A stretch of 64,000 nucleotides of DNA, from assembly GCA_050008575.1 (NCBI GenBank), contig JBEKMJ010000010.1, positions 43,703 through 107,702 on the forward strand. Direction: 5' to 3'. This DNA comes from Bog-159 sp050008575. GTDB taxonomy: Bacteria; Acidobacteriota; Terriglobia; Bryobacterales; Bryobacteraceae. Within the stretch, counting starts at the first letter, position 1. Every line of letters starts with the position of its first letter. Shown one piece after another: positions 8,934 through 17,655 of this stretch. The notes beneath the pieces are model-generated. The model saw only the letters and a program-made list of their open reading frames with translations. It was not told the DNA's origin and did not search any database. The position numbers and the translations under genes were made by a program.

Positions 8934-8961
8934 GGGACCGGGGGTAGCCGCCCCCGATCCC
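8934..8961. terminator. Strong GC hairpin between pyrC and the small membrane peptide gene
   Basis: GGGACCGGGGG and CGCCCCCGATCCC pair across a four-base TAGC loop with one mismatch. It lies 72 bp after the pyrC stop on the plus strand and 9 nt after the stop of the small minus-strand ORF. Neither side has a U-run, so it may stabilise RNA rather than terminate in the classical way. Confidence 0.45.
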
Positions 8962-8970
8962 GCTCGGTCG

Positions 8971-9051
8971 TTAGCGCCTGCCCTTACGGGTCCAGGTGAT
9001 CGTGACCGTGACTCTACCGAGAAGCAGTAGGCCAACTAGCAACAGGATCAT
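8971..9051 (-). CDS. Putative 26-residue single-pass membrane peptide
   Basis: A short ORF with an excellent Shine-Dalgarno sequence, AAAGGAGG, four bases before the ATG. It encodes MILLLVGLLLLGRVTVTITW followed by a basic tail TRKGRR and a TAA stop. The leucine-rich N-terminal half can span a membrane, and the positive C-terminus would stay in the cytoplasm. Strong hairpins lie just upstream (9080-9099) and downstream (8934-8961), suggesting a self-contained small transcript. I do not recognise a family. The match of ribosome site, start, membrane helix and flanking hairpins is hard to ascribe to chance, but expression is unproven. Confidence 0.5.
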   Translation of the reverse strand: MILLLVGLLLLGRVTVTITWTRKGRR

Positions 9052-9079
9052 AGATCCTCCTTTCTGCTTAAAGAGGAAG

Positions 9080-9103
9080 GCCCGGGCTAATACTCGGGCT
9101 TTT
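9080..9103 (+). terminator. Candidate rho-independent terminator
   Basis: GCCCG (9080-9084) and CGGGC (9095-9099) flank a ten-base loop and are followed on the plus strand by TTTT. On the minus strand the same hairpin sits about 30 nt before the small peptide ATG, in its leader. The rest of the gap (9104-9266) holds nothing I can recognise. Confidence 0.4.
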
Positions 9104-9266
9104 CCAATTGAAGCTCGGGTGCTTCTTTCGGAACTCGCTCTTCCAATTCTCCACAGGAAAGGTCTCCGCTTTCAGTAGTGCCCCGATCGGCGCGGAGTTC
9201 TCCGATCAAATGTAGTTCGCTCGCCAAGGAGCAGGCGCCGGACAACCCGCGCATGCTCCACTAGCG

Positions 9267-10367
9267 CTAGGCGCCGGCCTTAGGCGCACCGCGCCAAGCC
9301 GTCAGTTGACCCGTCAGCCGCTCGCGCATGCCCGCGAACTTCGTATTATCCGCCTGGTTCGTTTGCTCTTTCGGATCCGCGGTCTCGTCGTACAATTCGT
9401 TGGCTCCCTTGCCTTGATTGCGCAGGATCAGCTTATACCGGTCGTCGCGCGCCATCTCCGTTTCGCGAATCCGCCCCAGCGCCACATCCGGCCAGGATTG
9501 CTTCTTGCCCAAATGCCGTCCATAGACGAACGGCAGATAGCTCGGCACATGGCTGCCCGCCGGAGGGGCGGCGCCCGCCAGTTCGCACAGCGCCGGCATC
9601 AAATCGTAGGAGCTCACCACCTCGTTGCGTACGGTCTGCGGCGGAAATCGGCTAGGACACGTCCAGATCAATGGCGTCCGCACGACTTCTTCAAACATAT
9701 TCACCGGTTCCGACGCCGTCGTATCGCCCCACAGCCCATGCCGGCCGAGCAGATACCCGCCGTTGCTGGTGAAAACAATGAGTGTGTTGTCCCACACGCC
9801 GCGCTTTTGCAACTTCGCCGTCAGCGTGGGAATTTGCTCGTCTAACGTAGTCAGCGCCGCCGCGTATTTACGCAGATTTCCGGGCACATCGCGCAACATC
9901 TCCTTCCGCGTGGCGTTGTCCGCCGCGGAATCCCAGCCGATGGTTTCAAAGCCGGTTTTCGCGTACAGATCCAGGTTCTTCCGCGGCGCCGTCACGGCGT
10001 TCGGACTGGGCCAAGCCATCGCCAGGAAGAACGGTTTGGCGGGAGCCTGCGCGTCCAGAAATTCGCCGGCCTGGGCCTCGGAGTTGCTCCGGCCGCAGTT
10101 GTAGCCCGCCGCGGCGAAAGCGGTCTGGTCGGGCGCCACCGGCGCACAGGAGAAGCTGTTATGAAAGCGCACGCCGGTCAGCGCCAGCCGGTCGATATTT
10201 GGCGTGTGCACCTCCGCATTCCCATAGCACCCAGCCATGTAAGCGCCGACTTCCTCGGCCACAATCAGAACAATATTGGGACGCTCCACAGCCGCGTGCT
10301 TCTTGGTTGCGGCGAGCACCGGCGCAGCTAGCGCCCCAAACAGAAAATGACGGCGTTTCAATGGCAT
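9267..10367 (-). CDS. Sulfatase-family protein with degraded active site
   Basis: 366 residues, shorter than the usual 450-500. A twin-arginine-like leader (KRRHFLFGALAAPVLA) suggests export. The fold is recognisable from RPNIVLIVAEEVGAYMAGCY, TPNIDRLALTGVRFHNSF, DNTLIVFTSNGGYLLGRHGL and YKLIL. The catalytic C/S-x-P-S-R that becomes formylglycine is absent: after FHNSFSCAPV the chain jumps to APDQTAFAAAGYNCG. The metal-binding DD is replaced by EE, and the TSDH/NG metal site reads TSNGG. So it lacks the modified residue and several metal ligands and is probably not a sulfatase; it may bind a ligand or be decaying. The reading frame itself is intact. Confidence 0.82.
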   Translation of the reverse strand: MPLKRRHFLFGALAAPVLAATKKHAAVERPNIVLIVAEEVGAYMAGCYGNAEVHTPNIDRLALTGVRFHNSFSCAPVAPDQTAFAAAGYNCGRSNSEAQAGEFLDAQAPAKPFFLAMAWPSPNAVTAPRKNLDLYAKTGFETIGWDSAADNATRKEMLRDVPGNLRKYAAALTTLDEQIPTLTAKLQKRGVWDNTLIVFTSNGGYLLGRHGLWGDTTASEPVNMFEEVVRTPLIWTCPSRFPPQTVRNEVVSSYDLMPALCELAGAAPPAGSHVPSYLPFVYGRHLGKKQSWPDVALGRIRETEMARDDRYKLILRNQGKGANELYDETADPKEQTNQADNTKFAGMRERLTGQLTAWRGAPKAGA

Positions 10368-10418
10368 TCAACCCAGTATAGGCGGTCGCGCGGGCGGTCT
10401 GCTAAACTCAAAAAGAAA

Positions 10419-10495
10419 GGCGGCGTAGCTCAGTCGGTTAGAGCGACGGTCTCATAATCCGTAGGTCGAGCGTTCGAGTCGCTCCGCCGCCACCA
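10419..10495 (+). tRNA. tRNA-Met (CAT anticodon), CCA encoded
   Basis: Acceptor GGCGGCG (10419-10425) pairs with CGCCGCC (10485-10491); the D arm is GCTC...GAGC. The anticodon loop CTCATAA gives CAT, with stem ACGG/CCGT and one T-T mismatch. The T arm is GAGCG-TTCGAGT-CGCTC, then discriminator A and encoded CCA. It looks like an elongator tRNA-Met; a lysidine-type tRNA-Ile is an alternative that sequence alone does not fully exclude. The stop codon of the opposing kinase gene begins at the next base. Confidence 0.93.
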
Positions 10496-13400
10496 TTACC
10501 TGAGCCTGGCAGACTCGGCTTGGGCTTGCCGCAGCGCAGGCAGATCCGGGTCGGCGTCCTTCCACACCGCAAGAAACCGTTGGTAGGCGGTGCGCGCTTT
10601 CTCGGTATCGCCCGTCAGCGTATAAGCTCTGGCAAGGCCCAAATGCGCCATCGTGCCTGCGACGAAATTCCGCGTCACACCGGGATGATCCAGGACCTTC
10701 CGGAACTGGACGGCCGCCGCGGCGCCCTGGTGCGCAGCCAACAAGACCTGGCCCCGCTCGTAGCCTGAAGACGCTGTGTCATCGCCCGAAAGATCGTATG
10801 GAGCAATTGCCGCCAGCACATCGATCGCCTTGCCGGCTTCTCCCTGGTTCAGAAGAATGGCCCCTTGGATCATGACCTTAGCGATCCCCACTTGCGTGTC
10901 CTCAGGAAACCGCTTCGACAGGTCGGCGGCCAGCCGGGCGGCGGCGCTCGACTCTCCCGCCATCGCCAGGGCTGTGCCTGCCAGCCGCTCGATATCCTTA
11001 TTCTTATCCCTCGAGAGCGCGAGGGCCGCCAGGGCTTGCCGCTTTGCGAAATCCCGATTTCCGGCCACGGCCTCGGCCATGGCTGCGTCGGCCAGATAGC
11101 TGGCCGCGTCCTCATTGTTTTGGGCCCGCTGGGCGCCCTCCGCCGCTTGCCGCGTCAGATCCCGCGCGCGGACGAATTGTCCGGCGGATGCCGCGCTATA
11201 CGATTCCACATCAAGCATAAGGTTCAGGTACCCAGGCTTGGCCCTGACAACCGCAGCCTCCCTGCTCATGCCCTCCGGATCGTGCCGCAGAAATTCGATT
11301 TGATACAGGTAAACGTGGAGGATCGGGAAATCCAGATTATGGGCTTTGGCCTCCCTCGCGGTAGCCTCGGCTTGGTCGAGACGATTCAGAAAAATGTTAG
11401 CGGTGACAACCCCCGTATAACCGGCGCCAGGCGCGAGTCTGAAGGCCTCGTTCGCGGCCGCGAGTTCCTTCTCGTGTTCGCCAAGGAAACTGTAGACCCT
11501 TGTCATGTTGCCAAATGGGCCGCTGTCGCGCGGATAGGTTTGAGCCCACAACTCCAATGTCTTGCGCGCCGCTTCCAGGTTGCCGGTGGTGAACATTTCG
11601 TAGTGCGACGTCAGATAGAACCTTTCGCGGTCGCTTACCCGGTCGCGCAACTCGTATGCCTTGCGAGCGCTCTCGGCCGCTCGCGCCGTATCGCCGATGG
11701 CGCCGTAGGAGACTGCCACGCGCCCATAGGCCATCGCGAAGCTCGGATCCAACCGGATGGCTTGTTCGAACCTCGAAATAGCTGCCCGGGCATCGGAGTA
11801 CATCAAATGCGAGCCCAAACTGTAGGCTTCCAGAGCTTCCAGCGATCCGGTGGTCACACTCTCCGGCGGCGCGTCGTACTTCTCAATCGAACTAAGCGAT
11901 TCGCCCAGTCTCCGGCGCAGTTTGGTGGCGGCCTCGCCCAGCGCCTTCAATACCTGTTCTTTGCCGGTCGCCGCGACCTGCTCTTCGGCCAGTAAATCGC
12001 CGCTGCGGCAGCTTACCGCCCGCAGCCCCAGCACGTACTGGCTCCCCAGGGTGCTAATGGAGCCCTCAATCGTGGCCGTACTGCCCGTACGCCGGCAAAC
12101 ATCCCGTGCCAGCCCCGCCGTGAGCTTCGCGTCCTTGGGCTGGGTCATCAGCGGCAGTGTTTGCGTAATGCGCGATTCCGAGAGCAGGCTCAGAAACGGC
12201 GACTGTTCCAGTTGCGCGGAGAGCCCTTGCCGCAGCGTACCGTCAAAGACGGCGTCGCCGGTAGTGTTGTCGAACTCCGCCAGCACCACTATATTCTTTC
12301 CGCTGAGCTTCGCAGAAGAGCGCGAGTAAAGGAAAACTCCCGCGGAGATGGCGGCCAGCGCCACTGCCCCCGCTGCGATGAACCAGCCTCGGCGCGGTCT
12401 AGCCGCACTACGCGGTTCCGCCAGGACCGATATGGGCGTCAGCCGGCCTGAATCGCTGTCGCGTTTCAGACGCTTCAGGTCCCCGCGGAGATCCGACGCG
12501 TGCTGGTACCGCACTTCCCTGTCCTGTTCCAGTGCCTTGGCGATAATTCGGTCCAACTCAACCGGAACCTGGGGATTTCGCTTGGAAGCCGGCTCCGGTA
12601 TTTTTCCGGGCAGCGCCCCCGTGGACATTTCATAAAGCACGGCGCCAAAACTGTAAAGGTCCGTGCGCGCGTCTAATTCCTCGCCGCGTATCTGCTCCGG
12701 CGACATGTAGCCGGGAGTGCCGGCCACGCCCGATCCGGTAGCGCTCTCAGCGTGCGCCTCGCCGCGCAGCTTCGCCAAACCAAAATCGAGGATCTTAGCC
12801 TGTCCGCGCGCCGTAATGAACAGGTTGGCGGGCTTCAGGTCGCGATGCACGATTCCCGCTGAGTGCGCCGCCTCCAGCCCGTCCGCAATCTCGATGCCCC
12901 AGGTCAGCAAATCGTCGGCTGAAATACTCCCGGCTTCCAACCGGCGTTTGAGGGTGTCGCCCTCAAGCAGTTCCATGGCCAGGAACGGTCGCCCTTCCCG
13001 CTCGCCCATATCGTACACCGTGCAGATATTCGGATGACTGATGGCCGCCGCCGCGCGGGCTTCCCGTTCGAACAGCTCCACCGCGGCGCTGTCGTGAGTC
13101 AATTCCCCGGCGATGAACTTCACCGCAACGTCCCGATCCAGACGTGTGTCGCGCGCCTTCCAGACTTCTCCCATACCACCGCGGCCCAGCATTTCCACAA
13201 GCTGGAAGCGGTCGGCCCCGGTGGATGCGGCGTCGGCCGGAGGGCTGGCCGCGCTATCCAACCTGGTGCCGTCGAAGACTACCCGGTAGCCGCCCACCGG
13301 AATGCTGAAGCGCAGATCGTCGTGTGCGCCTTCCGACGCGTAGTAGCGTTCCAGGCGCGTTCGCAGACGGCCCACCTCCACCCGCACCGTGGAGTGTATC

Positions 13401-13627
13401 CGCGGGTCGAAGGAGACATTTCTGTCCCAGACCTCGGCGGCGATCACGAACTCCTTCAATCCGTCGGCCTCGCCTTTCAGGGTGGACTCGACCAGGAATG
13501 TCAACAGGCGGCGATGGCGCGCGCTGTCCCGGAACGCGCTGCTGGCCTCCAGCACACCCAATTGGGTGCGTATAGCGGACGAGTTGGATGTGGCGGCGCG
13601 CATCGGACCGAGTTGCTTCCCTATCAT
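10496..13627 (-). CDS. Winged-helix / Ser-Thr protein kinase / TPR membrane protein
   Basis: 1043 residues. Residues about 20-125 (LLTFLVESTLKGEADGLKEF, FDPRIHSTVRVEVGRLRTRL, IPVGGYRVVF) form a winged-helix module known at the front of some adenylate cyclases and TolB-like proteins. Residues about 145-400 are a Hanks kinase with glycine loop LGRGGMGEVW, VAVK lysine, HRDLKPANLF and DFGLAK. A transmembrane helix (WFIAAGAVALAAISAGVFLY) follows, then a TolB-N-like segment (LAEFDNTTGDAVFDGTLRQG) and TPR-like repeats outside the membrane. It is not paired with a sigma gene, and it lacks the pre-kinase segment of the four sigma-linked kinases here. Role: membrane signalling with possible direct DNA binding (inference). 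Confidence 0.88.
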   Translation of the reverse strand: MIGKQLGPMRAATSNSSAIRTQLGVLEASSAFRDSARHRRLLTFLVESTLKGEADGLKEFVIAAEVWDRNVSFDPRIHSTVRVEVGRLRTRLERYYASEGAHDDLRFSIPVGGYRVVFDGTRLDSAASPPADAASTGADRFQLVEMLGRGGMGEVWKARDTRLDRDVAVKFIAGELTHDSAAVELFEREARAAAAISHPNICTVYDMGEREGRPFLAMELLEGDTLKRRLEAGSISADDLLTWGIEIADGLEAAHSAGIVHRDLKPANLFITARGQAKILDFGLAKLRGEAHAESATGSGVAGTPGYMSPEQIRGEELDARTDLYSFGAVLYEMSTGALPGKIPEPASKRNPQVPVELDRIIAKALEQDREVRYQHASDLRGDLKRLKRDSDSGRLTPISVLAEPRSAARPRRGWFIAAGAVALAAISAGVFLYSRSSAKLSGKNIVVLAEFDNTTGDAVFDGTLRQGLSAQLEQSPFLSLLSESRITQTLPLMTQPKDAKLTAGLARDVCRRTGSTATIEGSISTLGSQYVLGLRAVSCRSGDLLAEEQVAATGKEQVLKALGEAATKLRRRLGESLSSIEKYDAPPESVTTGSLEALEAYSLGSHLMYSDARAAISRFEQAIRLDPSFAMAYGRVAVSYGAIGDTARAAESARKAYELRDRVSDRERFYLTSHYEMFTTGNLEAARKTLELWAQTYPRDSGPFGNMTRVYSFLGEHEKELAAANEAFRLAPGAGYTGVVTANIFLNRLDQAEATAREAKAHNLDFPILHVYLYQIEFLRHDPEGMSREAAVVRAKPGYLNLMLDVESYSAASAGQFVRARDLTRQAAEGAQRAQNNEDAASYLADAAMAEAVAGNRDFAKRQALAALALSRDKNKDIERLAGTALAMAGESSAAARLAADLSKRFPEDTQVGIAKVMIQGAILLNQGEAGKAIDVLAAIAPYDLSGDDTASSGYERGQVLLAAHQGAAAAVQFRKVLDHPGVTRNFVAGTMAHLGLARAYTLTGDTEKARTAYQRFLAVWKDADPDLPALRQAQAESARLR

Positions 13628-13805
13628 GCACCAGATCGCAAATCATTGCAAACAGGATGTAACGTGCCGGTGTGACCGTTGCAATAGCCGTTGAAACTTC
13701 ACAGCGGCGGCGCAAAACCGTATTCTGCCTACTGAGACGTGGACGGCGCGGCGGAATCGCGGCTCCCACGCAAATTCAATCCAGAGAGCAAAGGAAACGA
13801 AAACA

Positions 13806-14420
13806 ATGAAACAGACGATGAGCATCAAATTATTGGCGGCGGCAGGGCTTATGATCCATGGCGCGTTCGGCGCCACCAACCTTATCAAGAACGGCAGCTT
13901 CGAGAAGCCGGTTGTACCTGTCGGAAGCTTTTCGAACTTCGATACGGGCACCGCCGCCTTGACAGGGTGGCAGGTGGTGGGGGCCACAGGCAATGTGAGT
14001 GTCGTTAGCAGCGCCGACCTGGAAGGTGGCTTTACCTGGCCGGCGGCGGTTGGCCAGCAATGGCTCGACCTGACGGGAGATGGGAGCAACAGCGTTACGG
14101 GAGTCCAGCAGACCGTCGCCACAACCCCCGGTTCCACGTACACTCTGACTTTTTATGTCGGCAATCCCAACGATCCGGGAGGCCCCTCCGGCACCACCAG
14201 CACCCTCAACGTCTTCGTGAACGGCACCCAGACATTCTCGATCACCAACCTGGCTGGGGCGGGACTGGACTCGATATTCTGGCAGAAGTACACCACCACG
14301 ATTGTGGCGGCTTCATCCGAGACCACCCTGGCGTTTATGAACGGCGATGGGCCAACCGACAACACCAATGGCCTGGACGGGATCACGCTGGTAGAACAGA
14401 AAGCCGCTGCAAATCAATAA
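13806..14420 (+). CDS. Secreted DUF642/choice-of-anchor-C-like protein
   Basis: 204 residues with signal peptide (MSIKLLAAAGLMIHGAFGA). The motifs LIKNGSFEKP, GWQVVG, WLDLTGD and GVQQTVATTPGSTYTLTFY are those of galactose-binding-like DUF642 or choice-of-anchor C proteins. NTNGLDGITLVEQ closes the sandwich. No LPxTG or PEP-CTERM anchor is visible at the tail. It probably binds carbohydrate or cell wall. It is monocistronic and followed by a strong terminator-like hairpin. The 178-bp gap upstream, shared with the divergent kinase gene, shows no clear operator. Confidence 0.7.
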   Translation: MKQTMSIKLLAAAGLMIHGAFGATNLIKNGSFEKPVVPVGSFSNFDTGTAALTGWQVVGATGNVSVVSSADLEGGFTWPAAVGQQWLDLTGDGSNSVTGVQQTVATTPGSTYTLTFYVGNPNDPGGPSGTTSTLNVFVNGTQTFSITNLAGAGLDSIFWQKYTTTIVAASSETTLAFMNGDGPTDNTNGLDGITLVEQKAAANQ

Positions 14421-14454
14421 CTCTCGGCGGTTGGGGCACCGTCGAAAACCAACT

Positions 14455-14493
14455 GGAGGGCGGCCAATCATGGCCGCCCTCCGCATGGTTTTT
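14455..14493 (+). terminator. Terminator-like hairpin after the DUF642-like gene
   Basis: GGAGGGCGGCCA (14455-14466) pairs perfectly over 12 bp with TGGCCGCCCTCC (14471-14482). Six bases later there is a TTTTT run (14489-14493). The spacer is longer than usual, but position and stem strength support termination. Confidence 0.65.
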
Positions 14494-14504
14494 CATCATC
14501 TCTA

Positions 14505-14549
14505 TGTGGGGCGGGATTGATCCCGCGCGGGGCTTCAGCCCCGCTCGCC
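14505..14549. repeat. Palindromic intergenic module cluster
   Basis: Two tandem small palindromes, GCGGGATTGATCCCGC and GCGGGGCTTCAGCCCCGC, preceded by the GTGGGGC outer box. They belong to the mosaic repeat family found in most larger gaps of the window. The rest of 14550-14768 shows no gene or clear signal. Confidence 0.7.
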
Positions 14550-14768
14550 AATTCTGCGGTCTTGTGCGGGTTTGGCGCTTTTGTTCATCGTGGGCGCATT
14601 CAAAACAATTACGAAGCAAAGCCACCGGCGCCGCTAAGTGATTTAACTTCATAGGGCTGCGCGCCTGCACCACTCTGGTGTTTTGCATTACCGAAGACGT
14701 ACAAACTCCGGAGCGAGGCTAAACGCCCCGCGGCGCCAGCTTACGCCTCGGCTTAATCCGGCCCCATC

Positions 14769-17510
14769 TTACCGCACCTCCGCCTCAATCCCTTCGAGTT
14801 CCTTCCCAGCCTCCGCCCACTTCCCTTGCGCCGCTAACTCCCGATAACGCCGCAAATGCGCGCGCACACGTTCCAGTCGTTGATCCGCGGTGCCCACCCC
14901 GGACGCCGCGGCCGGCGCTCCCCCTTTCGGCGCGGGCGTCTCCGCCTGCTGCACCAGCGCCTGCGCGCCCGTGGAGAGCTGCGCGATGGCCTGCTCGTAA
15001 GTGTCCGTATAGATCAGCCGGTTTCCCACCGCCAGCACAATCTTTTTCAGTTGTGGCATGCTCGTCGCGCTGGACGTGATGTAAATCGAATCCACATACA
15101 GGAACGTACTGTCCACCGGCAGCACCAACGTCTGCGCGCGCAGGACGTGCGACCCCTGCTGGTTCCACAGCGTCAAGTCCTTTGAAATAGTCTGCTCCTG
15201 ATTGATGCGCGCCGCGATCTGCGCCGGCCCGAAAATCAGCTCCTGCTTCGATAACTGCAAAACCACCACTTCACCCAAGTGCGCGCCGTCGCAGCGCGCC
15301 AGCATCAGCCCGATTAGATTGTCCTTATTGCGCGGCGTGAACGGCAGCAACAGCATGAACTCCGCCTGGTTCTGCTCCGGCAGGCTGGCCACCACGTAGG
15401 TCGGACTCACCGACTCCGGTTGCCCCTCCTGCCCCGCCGTGTACCGCGCCAGATCCCACATGTCTTCCTTGTTGTAAAACGCCTGCGGATCGAGCATGTG
15501 ATAAGTCCGGTAGATCTCCGCCTGTACCCGGAACAGCGTCTCGGGATACCGGGCGTGCCTGCGCAGATCGGCCGGCATCTCCGACGCCGCGTGGAATAGC
15601 GCCGGGAACAGACGCTGATACGCGCGCACGATAGGATCGTCAGGCGCGAAAATGTAGAGCCGGGTAGTGCCGTCGTACGCGTCGATGGTGGCCTTCACCG
15701 CGTTGCGCAAATAGTTGACGTCGCCCAAATCCGGCACCCCTACGGTGCGCGAATAAGGATGCGAGTTCGAATAGGTGTAGCCATCGTCCATCCACACCAG
15801 GCGCCCTTCGTCGGTAATCACCAGATACGGGTCGTGGTCCCACGCGATGAACCCGGCCAGCGTCTCCAGCCGTTCTTTGATGTTCCTGCGGATCATCATG
15901 CGGCTTTCGCTGGTGATCGGATTGCTGAGCAGGATGTTCATGTCCCCCTCGTGCACCGCCGCCGCCAGCCGCATCGGCCCGGAGGAGATCGGGAAACCGC
16001 CGGTGCCGTCATACCGGGAAAACTTGTTATCCTCGCCCGACGGATAGTTGAATTCCGACTGTGCCGTGCGCACGAAAACCGGCTCCTGCACCACCTCGCC
16101 GTAGTAAATCTCCGGCCGCGTCAGCTTCAAGCTCGGCGTCTTGATCTCAGGCGGCGCATTCTCGATCAGCAGTTGCGGCAGTCCATCGGGAGTGAGCTTG
16201 CTCACCGGCGCCAGCACCGCGCCATATCCGTGGGTGTAGACGAAGTGCGGGTTGATCCAGCTCTTGCTGGCGCCCGGCAACTGATTGATATCGAGTTCGC
16301 GGGGCGTCAGCAACACCTCCTTGTAAGCGCCGTCGATCGTGTAGCGGTCCACATCCGTATCCGAAAAGACGTAATAGGGCCGCAGCGCCTGGATCTGCGT
16401 AATAGTGTTATGGAACGCGCCCACATCCCACAAGCGCACGTTGTCGATGGTGCCTCTGTGCGCCGCCGGATCGATAGCCGCATCCGTATGCACTTTAAAC
16501 TCGATTTCGGTCATGCGCTTCTCGAGGCCGTAAGCCGAGCGCGTGGCGTGAATGTGCGTCCCAATAAACTCCCGCTGGATGGAAATCTCGTTGGGCCGCA
16601 CGTACAGCGAATCCACCAGCCGCGGCACGGCGAACAACACCACCAGCGAGACCGCCATACTGGCGGCTGGGATCCAGCGCCGCAGCCACACCAGCACGGC
16701 CGCCGCCAGGCATGCCGCTATCGCCAGCCATTGCAGCGGCAGGGCAAAATGCAGATCCACGTAATCGATGCCCACCATGAACCCGTGATCGTCGTATACC
16801 ATTTGATAGCGCGCCAGGAAGAAACGCAGCGCCAGCGCCGCCAGGAAAATTACCAGCGCGCCGCGCAGAAACCGGCTTTCGAGGCCCCCTTCCAAGCGGA
16901 AGATCGAAGGATCGATTTGGCGCAGATCGCCCATTTCCGGCAGCTTGTAGCGTAGCTGCCAGCCGCGCGCGGCAACCCAGTAGACCAATACACTGACAAT
17001 CACCAGCGCCAATAAATAGCCGCGCAGGTCGGAGTAGAACGGCAAATCGAATAGATAGAACTTGAGCGGCAAACCGAAGACGGAATCGTGCCAGGCATTG
17101 GCCTCGGCCGGAATGCCGCGCGCGCCGAGATACCGGACTACGGTCCAAGTCTCAATGGAGCCGGCCGCGATCAGATATCCGAGCAACAGCAGGCCCGCGC
17201 TCGACACCCACGCGTAGATCGGATGTCCCGAAAGTCCGGTGCCGGCGAACTTCAGCGCCCGCGCATGCGCCACCCATAGGATGCCGAAGGCGATGAGCGT
17301 GGCGGCCAGCATGGGCGCAAATCCGTAGGCCAACATGGCCAGCCAGGTGTCGATCTGACCCAACTCTTTCCACCATTGATATTCGACGGAAAAGGAGGCC
17401 AGCGAGCGCGCTCCCAGCAAAATCAAGATAGCGAGCACGATCAACGTGATGCGCGCGCCGCGGCCTCCACGCTTCGGAGCGCCGCGGTCGATGCTGCGGT
17501 ACTGAGCCAT
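14769..17510 (-). CDS. UPF0182 family large membrane protein
   Basis: 913 residues, the usual length of UPF0182 (COG1615). The N-terminal 320 residues hold about seven hydrophobic helices, starting with ITLIVLAILILLGARSLASF. A large exported domain follows with family segments such as YQWWKELGQIDTW, INPHFVYTHGYGAVLAPVSK, YGEVVQEPVFVRT, EFNYPSGEDN and MPQLKKIVLAVGNRLIYTDT. The far C-terminus is an Ala/Pro linker and a charged helix. Function is unknown; the family is widespread in actinobacteria, cyanobacteria and acidobacteria. It stands alone on the minus strand. Confidence 0.93.
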   Translation of the reverse strand: MAQYRSIDRGAPKRGGRGARITLIVLAILILLGARSLASFSVEYQWWKELGQIDTWLAMLAYGFAPMLAATLIAFGILWVAHARALKFAGTGLSGHPIYAWVSSAGLLLLGYLIAAGSIETWTVVRYLGARGIPAEANAWHDSVFGLPLKFYLFDLPFYSDLRGYLLALVIVSVLVYWVAARGWQLRYKLPEMGDLRQIDPSIFRLEGGLESRFLRGALVIFLAALALRFFLARYQMVYDDHGFMVGIDYVDLHFALPLQWLAIAACLAAAVLVWLRRWIPAASMAVSLVVLFAVPRLVDSLYVRPNEISIQREFIGTHIHATRSAYGLEKRMTEIEFKVHTDAAIDPAAHRGTIDNVRLWDVGAFHNTITQIQALRPYYVFSDTDVDRYTIDGAYKEVLLTPRELDINQLPGASKSWINPHFVYTHGYGAVLAPVSKLTPDGLPQLLIENAPPEIKTPSLKLTRPEIYYGEVVQEPVFVRTAQSEFNYPSGEDNKFSRYDGTGGFPISSGPMRLAAAVHEGDMNILLSNPITSESRMMIRRNIKERLETLAGFIAWDHDPYLVITDEGRLVWMDDGYTYSNSHPYSRTVGVPDLGDVNYLRNAVKATIDAYDGTTRLYIFAPDDPIVRAYQRLFPALFHAASEMPADLRRHARYPETLFRVQAEIYRTYHMLDPQAFYNKEDMWDLARYTAGQEGQPESVSPTYVVASLPEQNQAEFMLLLPFTPRNKDNLIGLMLARCDGAHLGEVVVLQLSKQELIFGPAQIAARINQEQTISKDLTLWNQQGSHVLRAQTLVLPVDSTFLYVDSIYITSSATSMPQLKKIVLAVGNRLIYTDTYEQAIAQLSTGAQALVQQAETPAPKGGAPAAASGVGTADQRLERVRAHLRRYRELAAQGKWAEAGKELEGIEAEVR

Positions 17511-17603
17511 GCCCGGAGTGTAACACCCGGCGATAGGCGAGCTTCTCGTGGGTCAGCCATACGTGGCGACTCCAGTTTCAACATTTGCAGCGGGCGAGAA
17601 CCT

Positions 17604-17655
17604 GGAGGGCGGGCTTCAGCCGGCGCGGGCTTCGGCCCCGCGCGAAGCCCGCCCT
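17604..17655. repeat. Palindromic intergenic module cluster
   Basis: Modules GGGCGGGCTTCAGCC and GGCGCGGGCTTCGGCCCCGC end in an arm (GAAGCCCGCCCT) complementary to the beginning, so the whole block can fold back on itself. It fills the gap between the UPF0182 and DUF4440-like genes and touches the latter's stop codon. Confidence 0.65.

Noticed and set aside
8996..9178. 60-codon plus-strand frame opposite the small membrane peptide
   Set aside because: No ribosome site, no recognisable features, and it runs through both the hairpin and the complement of the better-supported small gene.
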